Notes under the pieces: model-generated
What the model was told of the DNA's origin: nothing
The model's input: the letters and a program-made list of their open reading frames with translations, nothing else
The model's database searches: none
Translations under genes and position numbers: made by a program
NCBI GenBank assembly: GCA_049642465.1
Contig: JBAROV010000175.1
Location: 1-64,000, forward strand
Source: CAWDPQ01 sp049642465
GTDB taxonomy: Bacteria; Acidobacteriota; Vicinamibacteria; Vicinamibacterales; 2-12-FULL-66-21
Reading direction: 5' to 3'
DNA: 64,000 bases
Part shown: positions 15,484 through 24,491 of the stretch, piece by piece
Numbering within the stretch: position 1 is the stretch's first letter
Layout of the letters: each line of letters starts with the position of its first letter

Positions 15484-18400
15484 ATGACCCACTCGGGCCC
15501 GTCCGTCACATCCGCGAAACCTCTGGCCTGCCTGGTGGCGCTGCTGTCTGCGTTTCCCACGGCCTCGACCGCTGAAAGACTGCCCGTCACGACCTACACC
15601 ACCGCAGACGGACTCGCCAACAACAGCGTCTCCAAGATCGTCCCGGACTCGCGCGGCTACCTTTGGTTTGCCACGCGCGAAGGCCTTTCACGTTTTGACG
15701 GCTACGCCTTTACCAACTATGGCGTGGACGATGGCCTCCCGAGCGCGGTTATCAATGATTTTCTCGAAACGCGTGAAGGCGTCTATCTCGTCGCGACTGT
15801 CGACGGGCTGGCGCGACTCGAAACGGCTCCACGCCATGGGACAGTCCGGCCGTCGGGCCCGCTTTTCAGTGTTCACCAGATTTCCGACGATCCCAGATCG
15901 CGTTCAGTCACAACGCTCTATCAGGACCGCCACGAACGACTGTGGATCGGCACTCGAGCGGGGCTCTTCCAAGCGGATGCGAGCGCGGCGGAGATGAAGT
16001 TCCGCCGCGTTCCAATCGGCTGGGAATCAATCGGGCCATCGGATGACATCTGGAACCTTCATGAAGATCGATTCGGTGCGATATGGGTCGCGACGTCCAG
16101 AGACCTACGCCGTCTGTGGCCGGACGGTCGATTCGACATTCACTTTCCCGATTTCGGCGGCGGCTTCCACTCGGTCCTCGAAGATCGAGCAGGACATGTC
16201 TGGGCCGCAACTCGTCTGAGCGGACTCCTGGAGCTGACGTTCGTCGCACCGTCGGGGCGACTCGCCGCAACGCGCAACCACACGAAGAAGACCGGCCTGC
16301 CGACCGATTGGATCAACCAGCTGTTCGTAGCGACGGATGGCGATCTCTGGGCCGCGTCACCCGCGGGCCTGATCCAGCTGGCGCGGACCGCTTCGAACAG
16401 TCCGCGGATCCGCGTGTTCTCAGAGGCTCACGGCGTCGGACCCGGCGGGATCCAGTCGCTGACCGTGGATCGTGACGGCAACATGTGGGTGGCAACGTCG
16501 TTCGCCGGTGGCGTAAAGATCGCGCGTACTGGCTTCTCGGCTTTCGGTCGCGCTGACGGAATCGACTGGGGTGTCTCGTTGATGCAGACGCGCGCCGGCG
16601 ATATCTGCTTCCTGGGCCCAGCAAAACCGGGGTGGGGACTGCGGTGTTTCAACGGAATATCCTTCGACACCGTCCATCCGCGGTTTCGGGCCGGCACGGG
16701 GAGTTTGTCGTGGGGATGGAGCCAGCTGGCGCTCGAAGATCGCAGTGGAGACTGGTGGTTCGCGACGCAGGAGGGCCTCGCGCGCTTCCGGAAAGCCGCT
16801 CGACCGCGTGACCTCGAAGGACGCTTGCCGGACACATGGTATGGGCAACGGGAAGGACTGGTGCCTCCGATAATCTTCAAGCTGTTCGAGGATTCACGTG
16901 GCGATGTCTGGGTCTCCGTGGTCGGTCATGGTGAACGCAATGGGCTGTCACGGTGGCGACGGGGGACCAATACCTGGCAACACTTTTCCAGCGATCCCAA
17001 CCTTCCGGACCTGAATGCCTATTTCGTGACCGCGTTTGCCGAAGACCGCTCGGGCAACGTCTGGATGGGGTTCAGCGGCGCTGGCGGCGTGGCCCGCTAC
17101 CGACATGAGGCGTTCGACCGCCTCGACACGCGCGGGTTGTTCCGTGCGGTTGTTCGCAACATTTTCCGGGATTCGAGCGGGCGGCTGTGGTTTGCAACCC
17201 ATGCCGGGCTGGTGCGCGTCGACGATCCTGGCCGGCAATCCCCGCCGTTCGCGCGGTACTCCACAAAAGATGGCTTCTCGAGCAACGAAACCACTGCGAT
17301 TACTGAAGACCTTCAGGGACGGTTGTACGTTGGAACCGGCAGGGGCGTCGATCGATTCGAGCCGGCGACCGGACGCGTCAAGCATTATTCGGGGCGTGAT
17401 GGCTTCACGCCCGGGGAAATCCACTCGGCACTGCTCGACCGACGGACCGGTCATGTCTGGTTCGCCCAGCAAACGGGTGTATCGCGTCTGATTCCACCTC
17501 CCGATCCTCAACCGTTGCCTCCGCCCATCCTCATCACCGGCGTCGAGGTGGCCGCCGAACCCGAGCCGCTGAATCCGTTAGGGCAGATGTCATTGCCAAG
17601 GCTCTACGTCGAGCCCCACCGCAACCACTTGCGCATCGAGTACGTCGCGCTTGGCTTTGGTCCGGGTGAAGACCTTCGCTACCAGTACCGCCTCGAAGGC
17701 GCGCCGAACGACTGGAGCGCTCCGTCGACTCATCGGACGGTAAACTTTGCGAATCTCGCGCCGGGTGCATACCGTTTCCTCGTACGCGCCGTGAGCGCGG
17801 ACGGGGTGGCCAGTCCACAACCCGCCAGCGTAGAGTTCACGATTCTTCCGCCGATCTGGCAGCGTGCCTGGTTCGTCGCGTTGGCGTCGTTGGCGACGAT
17901 CTCATTGTTGTATGTGGCCTACCGCTATCGTCTGGCGCGCGCGGTCGAAATCGCAACCATGCGGACGCGGATCGCAACGGACCTGCACGACGACATCGGT
18001 GCAAACCTGACGAAGATCGCCATCCTGAGCGAAGTGACGCGACGTCAGCTCGAAGGCAACGGCGAGGCGGGCGACCGCCTGTCGGCAATCGCTCGCATTT
18101 CCCGCGAGTCGGTCGCCTCGATGAGCGATATGGTCTGGGCCATCAATCCGAAGCGCGATACCCTCCGCGACACGATGCGGAGGATGCGTCAGCACGCCGA
18201 GGACGTCTTCGCCGGGCGACGAGTCCCTCTCGAGTTCCACGCGCCCGAGGGCGATGATCGCCTCCGCATCCCGCTCGATGTCCGGCGGGAATTCTTTCTC
18301 ATCTTCAAGGAAGCCCTGAACAATGCCGTGCGCCATTCCGACTGCCGCAAGCTGCGTGTTGATGTCGAGGTGAATGAGTCGGGCCTGCACCTGCGCGTGG

Positions 18401-18582
18401 CCGACGATGGCGTGGGCTTTGATACGGCGACTGAAGCTGCCGGCAACGGCATGGCGAGCATGCGGCGCCGCGCAGAAAGGATCGGCGCTTCGCTGGAGGT
18501 CATCTCCGCTTCCGGCCACGGGACCGCCGTTCTGCTCTCGGTGCCCGGTTCGTACGCGCGCCGACTGCGCCACCCCGCCTGA
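15484..18582 (+). CDS. Hybrid-type extracellular propeller sensor histidine kinase
   Basis: A 1032-residue membrane sensor. A signal peptide is followed by two seven-bladed Reg_prop propellers (about 40-690, repeats of the type DxxGxxWxAT), a Y_Y_Y domain (about 700-780), one transmembrane helix (WFVALASLATISLLYVAYRY, about 797-816), a HisKA_3 dimerisation domain with His835 in DLHDDIGANL, and a HATPase_c domain (EALNNAVRHS, DDGVGFD, GNGMASMRRRAE). In Bacteroidota and Acidobacteriota such sensors usually read polysaccharide or sugar fragments outside the cell. The cognate regulator is encoded 52 bp downstream. GGGAG lies before ATG 15484. No receiver domain is fused. Confidence 0.9.
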   Translation: MTHSGPSVTSAKPLACLVALLSAFPTASTAERLPVTTYTTADGLANNSVSKIVPDSRGYLWFATREGLSRFDGYAFTNYGVDDGLPSAVINDFLETREGVYLVATVDGLARLETAPRHGTVRPSGPLFSVHQISDDPRSRSVTTLYQDRHERLWIGTRAGLFQADASAAEMKFRRVPIGWESIGPSDDIWNLHEDRFGAIWVATSRDLRRLWPDGRFDIHFPDFGGGFHSVLEDRAGHVWAATRLSGLLELTFVAPSGRLAATRNHTKKTGLPTDWINQLFVATDGDLWAASPAGLIQLARTASNSPRIRVFSEAHGVGPGGIQSLTVDRDGNMWVATSFAGGVKIARTGFSAFGRADGIDWGVSLMQTRAGDICFLGPAKPGWGLRCFNGISFDTVHPRFRAGTGSLSWGWSQLALEDRSGDWWFATQEGLARFRKAARPRDLEGRLPDTWYGQREGLVPPIIFKLFEDSRGDVWVSVVGHGERNGLSRWRRGTNTWQHFSSDPNLPDLNAYFVTAFAEDRSGNVWMGFSGAGGVARYRHEAFDRLDTRGLFRAVVRNIFRDSSGRLWFATHAGLVRVDDPGRQSPPFARYSTKDGFSSNETTAITEDLQGRLYVGTGRGVDRFEPATGRVKHYSGRDGFTPGEIHSALLDRRTGHVWFAQQTGVSRLIPPPDPQPLPPPILITGVEVAAEPEPLNPLGQMSLPRLYVEPHRNHLRIEYVALGFGPGEDLRYQYRLEGAPNDWSAPSTHRTVNFANLAPGAYRFLVRAVSADGVASPQPASVEFTILPPIWQRAWFVALASLATISLLYVAYRYRLARAVEIATMRTRIATDLHDDIGANLTKIAILSEVTRRQLEGNGEAGDRLSAIARISRESVASMSDMVWAINPKRDTLRDTMRRMRQHAEDVFAGRRVPLEFHAPEGDDRLRIPLDVRREFFLIFKEALNNAVRHSDCRKLRVDVEVNESGLHLRVADDGVGFDTATEAAGNGMASMRRRAERIGASLEVISASGHGTAVLLSVPGSYARRLRHPA

Positions 18583-18634
18583 ATGGGTAGGTGACGCGTG
18601 CTCCATTCAGCTGTAAGGTTGGCGCATTCACGCC

Positions 18635-19276
18635 ATGTCTCCACTCATTCGTGTCGGGATCATCGAGGACATCCCGGAAGTGCGGGAAGGCCTGATGGCG
18701 CTCATCGACGGCGCCGATGGGTTCCAGTGCTCCTGCGGGTATCGCACGATGGAAGAGGCGCTCGCCCGACTCGACCCGGCGACGGTCGATGTGATCCTGA
18801 CCGATCTCGGGCTGCCCGGTATGTCGGGAACCAAAGGCATTCGAATCCTGCGCGAGCGTTCGCGCGATATCCCGATTCTGGCGCTGACGGTCTACGACGA
18901 TCAGGACGAGGTGTTCGATGCGTTGTGCGCCGGGGCGTCCGGGTACTTGCTCAAGAACACGCCGCCCGAACGATTGCTCGAATCACTGCGCGAAGTGGCT
19001 GCCGGCGGCGCACCGATGTCGCCCGAGGTTGCGCGTCGTGTCATCCATCTGTTTAGAGAAATCCGTCCGCCGTCGCGCGGATCCTGCCATCTCACGCCGC
19101 AAGAGACGGAACTGCTCAAACTGCTCGTCGAAGGGCATCACTACAAGACGGCAGCTGACGTCATGGGGATCTCCGTCAACACCGTCTCTTTCCATCTCAA
19201 GAACGTCTACGCAAAGCTGCAAGTACATTCGAAGAGTGAGGCCGTCGCGCGCGCATTGCGCGATCGGCTCGTGTAA
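18635..19276 (+). CDS. LuxR/NarL-family response regulator
   Basis: A 213-residue regulator. The receiver domain (about 1-125) has Asp57 as phosphoacceptor in LTDLGLPGMSG and Lys near 107 in YLLKNTPP. The C-terminal LuxR-type HTH (about 150-213) shows LTPQETELLKLLVEGHHYKT and NTVSFHLKNVYAKL. It is the partner of the propeller kinase immediately upstream. Targets cannot be read from the window; the downstream envelope gene cluster on the same strand, 112 bp away, is an obvious candidate. Confidence 0.92.
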   Translation: MSPLIRVGIIEDIPEVREGLMALIDGADGFQCSCGYRTMEEALARLDPATVDVILTDLGLPGMSGTKGIRILRERSRDIPILALTVYDDQDEVFDALCAGASGYLLKNTPPERLLESLREVAAGGAPMSPEVARRVIHLFREIRPPSRGSCHLTPQETELLKLLVEGHHYKTAADVMGISVNTVSFHLKNVYAKLQVHSKSEAVARALRDRLV

Positions 19277-19388
19277 AGCTGCTCCTGCCCGTTTGATGTT
19301 CGTCCCACCGCTCACGTCACGCACCTACGAATCTACGTAGCTAGTTCGCTCACCGCCGTGGCAGTACAACGGCTACACACGCTGTGTC

Positions 19389-20015
19389 ATGGCGCACTCA
19401 CCTGGCGATCCACCGAGTGACGGGAAACTCCTGTGGAGCCTCGCTGTTGCGAAGCGCCGACCGATTGTTCGAGCTGCCCTGACGATGGTGATCGTGGGTG
19501 TTGCGGTGCTGTCGGTATCTATCCTCCTCGAAGTGCCGCGCGCACCATGGGCGCGTTCGCTGGGGCTGTGGCCCACACTCGCGGGCGACTGGGTCGGCGA
19601 CCTCACGATCGAGAACGGCGGCGCACAGCCAGTATTTCTCGCGATCCGCGGCTTCGTACCGAGGCGCGGCCGGCCCTCGATCAATGGGCGAGCGCGGTTG
19701 TGTGATCAAGGCGGCGCGATTCGCGACTTCCAGATCTCCGGCGAACCAGACAACTGGCGCGGCACGAGATTCCACTTCGCGATGACGGCCACCGCCGAGC
19801 GTGACTGGCCACTGGCACCAGGCGAGCTCGGAGGCGAATGGGACGGCGACGCGATCCGCGCCACTGGCGCGCTCGTCTCACGCGGGCCGGTTGCGACCGC
19901 AGAAATATCGCGCTCGTCGGGACCGGCGTCTCCCCCACCTGTTTACGTAGCCCTGCGACGAGGGAACGAAGAGGATTTCCTGACCGTCTGTCACAACGTG
20001 AGCCCGCGAGATTGA
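19389..20015 (+). CDS. Unrecognised single-pass membrane protein
   Basis: A 208-residue protein with no family recognised. A cytoplasmic N-terminus of about 28 residues precedes one hydrophobic helix (ALTMVIVGVAVLSVSILLEV, about 30-49). The rest (about 60-208) appears extracytoplasmic and beta-rich, beginning at LAGDWVGDLTIENG. It opens the envelope cluster that runs to 34677. The 112 bp before it hold no gene; a CTACGTAG palindrome is visible there and a promoter is likely in this gap. Confidence 0.6.
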   Translation: MAHSPGDPPSDGKLLWSLAVAKRRPIVRAALTMVIVGVAVLSVSILLEVPRAPWARSLGLWPTLAGDWVGDLTIENGGAQPVFLAIRGFVPRRGRPSINGRARLCDQGGAIRDFQISGEPDNWRGTRFHFAMTATAERDWPLAPGELGGEWDGDAIRATGALVSRGPVATAEISRSSGPASPPPVYVALRRGNEEDFLTVCHNVSPRD

Positions 20016-20034
20016 GATGCCGAAAGGACGCGTT

Positions 20035-20664
20035 ATGAAACGTCTTTTGTTTCGATTGATGTTGTTCGTGGCGACGATCTTCGTACCCTCGGCCGCGGTC
20101 GCGCAGGAGACGTCGACGCCGCCAACGCCTTCGGCTTGCATCGCCATCGTCCTGCCGAGCGTGCACGGCGTCGAGGGCGATGCGACGACGGTCGGCAGCT
20201 CGATACGCGAGCTCTTCGCAAGCTTTCTGCGCGGCCCGTCGATGCAGGTCGTGTTGCTCGATGCGCGACTGACATCGCACGCGGTTGAAGAAGCGCGCCA
20301 GAAGGAGTGCACCCGGGTGTTGACCATAACGCTCACCCGTAAGCGCGGCGGGGGCGGCGGAGGGATGTTTGGCAGCGTCATTGGTCAAGCCGCGAGTTCG
20401 GCGGCGTGGGGTCTTCCGGTCGGCGGCGTCGGCGGCGCGGTCGTCCGCGGGGCCGCAACCGCCACCACCCAGGCGATCTCCGAGCTCGCATCCTCGACGA
20501 AAGCGCGCGATGAAGTGCGGATCGATTACAGGCTGACCTCGCTCGATGGCAAGACGCAGCTCGGGCCGAAAACGGACAAGGCCAAGGCGAAGGCAGACGG
20601 CGAAGATCTGTTGACACCGATGGTCGAGCGCGCCGCCGAGGCCATCGTCGGCGTCGCGAAATGA
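20035..20664 (+). CDS. Unrecognised exported protein with Gly-rich loop
   Basis: A 209-residue protein with a signal peptide ending near AVAQ. Residues about 35-100 look like an alpha/beta domain with two cysteines (SACIAIVLP and QKECTRVLTI). A GGGGGGMFG glycine loop and a hydrophobic, glycine-rich stretch follow (AWGLPVGGVGGAVVRGAATA), possibly membrane-interacting. The C-terminus is charged. ATG 20035 is preferred because AAAGGA lies seven bases upstream; an earlier ATG at 20017 has no such site. No function can be assigned; it sits 19 bp after the preceding gene. Confidence 0.6.
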   Translation: MKRLLFRLMLFVATIFVPSAAVAQETSTPPTPSACIAIVLPSVHGVEGDATTVGSSIRELFASFLRGPSMQVVLLDARLTSHAVEEARQKECTRVLTITLTRKRGGGGGGMFGSVIGQAASSAAWGLPVGGVGGAVVRGAATATTQAISELASSTKARDEVRIDYRLTSLDGKTQLGPKTDKAKAKADGEDLLTPMVERAAEAIVGVAK

Positions 20665-20709
20665 ACATGCCCCAGTGACGGGCGCTTTTTCCGGCTGAAG
20701 TGAGGAAGC

Positions 20710-23331
20710 ATGCGCACTACCGCCCGCATCATGCTCGGATTGTTTGGTTCACTGACGATTTGTGTCGATGCCGCTGGCCAGTCAATGACCAGACCGGGAA
20801 CCCAAATCATCCCGCAAGGCCCGCTCACGCCGAAAAGCGCGGCGCTTCAGCAGGCAACGTTCAACGTGATCTGCCGGGGCGGACCGACGCTGCGCGTTGA
20901 TCCAGCGGGCAACGGCCGCTCGATGGTTTACTTTCTTCCCGGGCGGAAACTGCCGGGAGCGCTGGGTGCGGGGCTCGAGCCGGGCGAGTGCTCGCCCCTG
21001 GATCGGTTATTTGCCGCGGAGGAACCGCCAGGGATTCAGTTCGCCGATAAAGGCGGCGAGGAATCAATCGCCACGCATCGGGCGGACTCCAACCGGTATT
21101 GGCAGTTCGCCGTTGTGAAGGCGACCGGGTACTTCGACGCACGAAGCTACCAACGGACACTGGCCGTGGAGTCCGCGCCAGCGAGTGGAATAGCGACCAA
21201 ACTTGCCACCGCAAGCGACGCCGTCGCCAAGAAGCCCGGTGACGAACCGCAAGGGAAACCGGAGATTCAATTACAGGGCGGCGCCACGGCCCGGAACCCG
21301 AGCGACAAAGTCGCGCTCAATCCGCAGCCGCTGCCGCCAAGGCCGCAACCCACTGACGTCATTCATCAGCCCGCTGGGAACGTGCCGAACCCGGCAGGCA
21401 GGTCCGCGCCAGGAGTAGAAGAACTACAGCAGGCGACGTTCGGCATCCTCTGCCGTGGCGGCGGCACTCTGCGAGTCGATGCGCTACAAGGCGGGCGACA
21501 CGGCGTGTACTTCCAAAAGAGCGAGCGAGTACCTGACCGGTACGGCGCCACGCTGAAGCCGGGCGAGTGTTCACCCGTCGACCGTCCGTTCGCCGCCGAG
21601 GATCCACCTGGCATTCAGTTCTCGAATATGGCGGGCGAAGAGTCGGTCCAGGAACACAAGGCGGCGTCGGACCACTATTGGCGCTTCGACGTCGTCAAGA
21701 CCAACTACGGATACTTCGATGCGCGTCGCTACGAACGGGTCCTGCAACCGCAGGCTGCCGCGGATCCCGCCACTGTCAGCGAGCTTGCGGTGGGGCGCAT
21801 CAGCGACGTGCGCGTCACACCGCGCGATCGGAGCGTGCGCCTTGACTTCATCGCCGCTCCGGATGCAACGCCGAGCGTTCTCATCGTCCGAGGTCCGGCC
21901 AAGGTAGACCCGAACGGAGTCGTTCTGAGCTGGGTCGGCGCGCCGATGGTTCTGAGCGCGCAGCGCGAGGCGAATGCGAGCAGCGCGACGGTCACTCGAT
22001 ACATCGCCGACAGCCTGTCCGATCGTCGTCACGACCCGTCCCACTTGTCGATGCTCGATCCCGGAGCCCAATATCACTACGTCATCTCAGACAACAACGA
22101 CACGTCCCGCCGGGTGGGTGGCGTATTCACGACGCTACATGCAGGTGCCAGCGGCGCCCCCGCGCCGGCGGTCGCTTCCGGCACTCCGCCGCCAGCATCC
22201 AAGCAGGACGATCGCGGGATCATCATCGTCGGGGGGCGTGAGGCGGTCGGCGAGCGGGCTACCGCCGCGCGCGTGACCCAGGAAGACATCAACAGAGGAG
22301 TGCCCGGTCCCCCGCCGGAGCACGCCGTGGTACGGCCTGCCGAGAAAATCGACCCGGATTTGCATCAGCTCGCGGCCCCGGCGACGGCCAACCTGTCCGA
22401 GCTGGGCGACCGCGCCATCATCATCGTCGGCGGAAAGAAAATGACCGCTGGCGAGGCGAAGCGCCAAATCCAGGGAGAGCTTCGGCAAGCCACCGGGAAT
22501 GCACGGACAGTCTCGGTGTCGCGCAACGCCGCACAAATCGTCCGCAATGCGAATACGCCCCTCATCGACGCACCAGGTCGGCTCGCACAGCCCGGCCAGC
22601 CGATAGCAGGCGCCGCCGCGGGCGCGAGCCGTGCTGCTGCACTCGCGATGGACTGCGCGACGAACCCGCCAAGGATCAGCAACATCCAGGGGGCGATCAC
22701 CTCGAGTGGCCGATTCACCGTCAACGGCACGTGCTTCGGCCTCCAAGCCGGTTCCATCGAGATCATCGGTCAGTTCCCTGGCGGAAACCTCAGGCCTGCG
22801 TTCGCGCAATGGACCGAGTCCGCGATTTTGGTAGAGACGCCCGCGCTGCCGAACATCCCCGGCCATACCGTTGCGGTCTCGGTGCGGCGCGCGGGTGACG
22901 GGAAACAGTCTGTCGCGAAGCAAGCACAGTTCGTTGCCGCTCTTCACGTCGTCGAGGTGCCCAGCGAGTTGTGGAATCCCTCGGGCAATTTCTCCAAGTT
23001 TGACGTCGCCAGGGCCTCTGGTGACGCGATCAATGGCTACACCTCGTTCGGCCCGCGTGCCGAGCAGCGGAAGACAAGTTTCCAGTTGAGAGTGAATCCA
23101 GCGTGCGTACTCGAAGCGCTCGACGTGCCCGCGACGGTCGGTCAAGTCAGCGCCGTGAACGGATGGGAACGCGGCGCTCCCTACGAGGCCAACGTCGAGA
23201 TCGTGTGGACGCCGTCCTGCCGGATTTACTCCATGGACTATCTGGTCGCCACGACGCAGGAACGCCATTGTTGGGGTGCCTTTGAACTGAAGGCGCGCGC
23301 GGCCTGCCCTACTGGAGTGAGTGTGCGGTGA
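20710..23331 (+). CDS. Large exported protein with a duplicated domain and IPT-like segment
   Basis: An 873-residue protein with a signal peptide. Residues about 46-151 and 238-345 are two copies of one domain, each starting LQQATF and containing CRGG, LRVD, PGECSP, EPPGIQF or DPPGIQF, and YFDAR; each copy has two cysteines that could pair. Middle segments include two short IIIVGG motifs (about 502 and 568). Residues about 655-740 (PPRISNIQG, FTVNGTCFG, VSVRRAGDG) look like an IPT/TIG beta-sandwich. The C-terminal 130 residues hold three cysteines and aromatic repeats. It is probably a secreted or surface-bound structural protein. Function unknown. AGGAA precedes the ATG. Confidence 0.65.
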   Translation: MRTTARIMLGLFGSLTICVDAAGQSMTRPGTQIIPQGPLTPKSAALQQATFNVICRGGPTLRVDPAGNGRSMVYFLPGRKLPGALGAGLEPGECSPLDRLFAAEEPPGIQFADKGGEESIATHRADSNRYWQFAVVKATGYFDARSYQRTLAVESAPASGIATKLATASDAVAKKPGDEPQGKPEIQLQGGATARNPSDKVALNPQPLPPRPQPTDVIHQPAGNVPNPAGRSAPGVEELQQATFGILCRGGGTLRVDALQGGRHGVYFQKSERVPDRYGATLKPGECSPVDRPFAAEDPPGIQFSNMAGEESVQEHKAASDHYWRFDVVKTNYGYFDARRYERVLQPQAAADPATVSELAVGRISDVRVTPRDRSVRLDFIAAPDATPSVLIVRGPAKVDPNGVVLSWVGAPMVLSAQREANASSATVTRYIADSLSDRRHDPSHLSMLDPGAQYHYVISDNNDTSRRVGGVFTTLHAGASGAPAPAVASGTPPPASKQDDRGIIIVGGREAVGERATAARVTQEDINRGVPGPPPEHAVVRPAEKIDPDLHQLAAPATANLSELGDRAIIIVGGKKMTAGEAKRQIQGELRQATGNARTVSVSRNAAQIVRNANTPLIDAPGRLAQPGQPIAGAAAGASRAAALAMDCATNPPRISNIQGAITSSGRFTVNGTCFGLQAGSIEIIGQFPGGNLRPAFAQWTESAILVETPALPNIPGHTVAVSVRRAGDGKQSVAKQAQFVAALHVVEVPSELWNPSGNFSKFDVARASGDAINGYTSFGPRAEQRKTSFQLRVNPACVLEALDVPATVGQVSAVNGWERGAPYEANVEIVWTPSCRIYSMDYLVATTQERHCWGAFELKARAACPTGVSVR

Positions 23332-23336
23332 TCGTC

Positions 23337-24008
23337 ATGAAACAGCTAACCCGGATCGCGCTGGCCGCGGCGGTCGTCTTCTCGAGCCCTCTCATCGCAA
23401 CCGGCCGGCAGTCGACCGTCAAGCCACCGACGACGGGGATTCCCGAATGCGACAAGTACGCCGCGATGGTGACCGCGTGCTTGCCAACAATGTGCGAGGA
23501 AGAACGCATGCTGATGGAGATGGAGCTCGGCTTCGCGCTCGAGATGATCCCGAAGCAGGTCGAGCTCAAGGGTCGACAGGCAGCGGCGCAGTCGTGTACG
23601 CGCGATATCAGCGAGGCAATTAAGAACGACGAATATGGCTGCTATACCTCCAAGAATGCCGGCACCACCGCGCCGAAGCCCATTCAACTCGACAAGATTC
23701 TTCCCTCCGCGACGAGCGTGACGCTGACTCTCAGCGGCAAGGGTTCGACAACCGCCGCGGACACCGAAGTGATCATCATGACGTCAATCAGTGCACCGCC
23801 CACCGCGATTTACCAGCTGCCGGAGTGGAAGGGACAGTTCAACCTGGACACCGCGTACGCGACACCCACCACCGCCAAGGGCAGCACCGGGAATCCGCCC
23901 ATTCGGCTGGAGCCGCAGACGACGTACTGCTTCGTGATCGGCTCGTCGGCAAACGGGGCAAATCACATCTACCGGAAGGGGATCTTCACGACCCTGCCGA
24001 AGCGGTGA
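23337..24008 (+). CDS. Exported protein with four-cysteine domain
   Basis: A 223-residue protein with a signal peptide. Residues about 35-103 form a helical cysteine domain: Cys38 (PECDK), Cys48, Cys87 and Cys102 (YGCYT). The protein encoded at 33973-34677 has the same pattern with identical spacing between the first two and the last two cysteines. An extra pair-forming residue, Cys53, occurs only here. The C-terminal part (about 115-223) is beta-rich and resembles a fibronectin type III-like fold ending in TTYCFVIGSSANG. The start overlaps nothing but is only 5 bp after the previous stop. Function unknown. Confidence 0.6.
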   Translation: MKQLTRIALAAAVVFSSPLIATGRQSTVKPPTTGIPECDKYAAMVTACLPTMCEEERMLMEMELGFALEMIPKQVELKGRQAAAQSCTRDISEAIKNDEYGCYTSKNAGTTAPKPIQLDKILPSATSVTLTLSGKGSTTAADTEVIIMTSISAPPTAIYQLPEWKGQFNLDTAYATPTTAKGSTGNPPIRLEPQTTYCFVIGSSANGANHIYRKGIFTTLPKR

Positions 24009-24029
24009 TGCCGGAAAAGGAGAACCCTC

Positions 24030-24491
24030 ATGCGCGCTTCGAACGTTCTGCTCGCGATCGTCCTGCTCGTGCCCTCCGCGAGCGACGCCCAGATTGCCAT
24101 CCGCCCGGGCGAGTACGAGGTCGAAATGCAAATGGACTTCGGCAAGGCCGGAGGAGCGGAGGCCGAGAAGGCGGTGCTCGACGCCGCCGGATTCCAGAAG
24201 AACAAGCGGCGCGAGTGCATCACTCCTGAAGACGTGAAAACGAACGACGTCCTGAAGCTCATGTCGGCTGAAATGGAGGACATGAACTGCAAGATGTCGG
24301 ACAACAAGACGGTCGGCAACAAGCTGACCTTCATGATGACGTGCGTGGAAGACGGTATGCGCATGACGTGGGCCACGGAGATGACTTTCGGACCTGACTC
24401 GTTCACGAGTGTCACGAAAGGGAAAGATCCTGAGGGCCGGCCGGTAGTCGGGAAGGCGACGGCGAAGCGAATCGGGGAGTGCAAAAAGTAA
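24030..24491 (+). CDS. DUF3617 family exported protein
   Basis: A 153-residue protein with a signal peptide. IRPGEYEVEMQMDF, RRECITPEDV, NCKMSDNK and KATAKRIGECKK match the DUF3617 family, whose members are small periplasmic beta-barrel-like proteins of unknown role. Conserved cysteines may form disulphides. AAAGGAG lies just upstream of the ATG, and the stop overlaps the next start (TAATG), so the following large gene is translationally coupled to it. Confidence 0.78.
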   Translation: MRASNVLLAIVLLVPSASDAQIAIRPGEYEVEMQMDFGKAGGAEAEKAVLDAAGFQKNKRRECITPEDVKTNDVLKLMSAEMEDMNCKMSDNKTVGNKLTFMMTCVEDGMRMTWATEMTFGPDSFTSVTKGKDPEGRPVVGKATAKRIGECKK

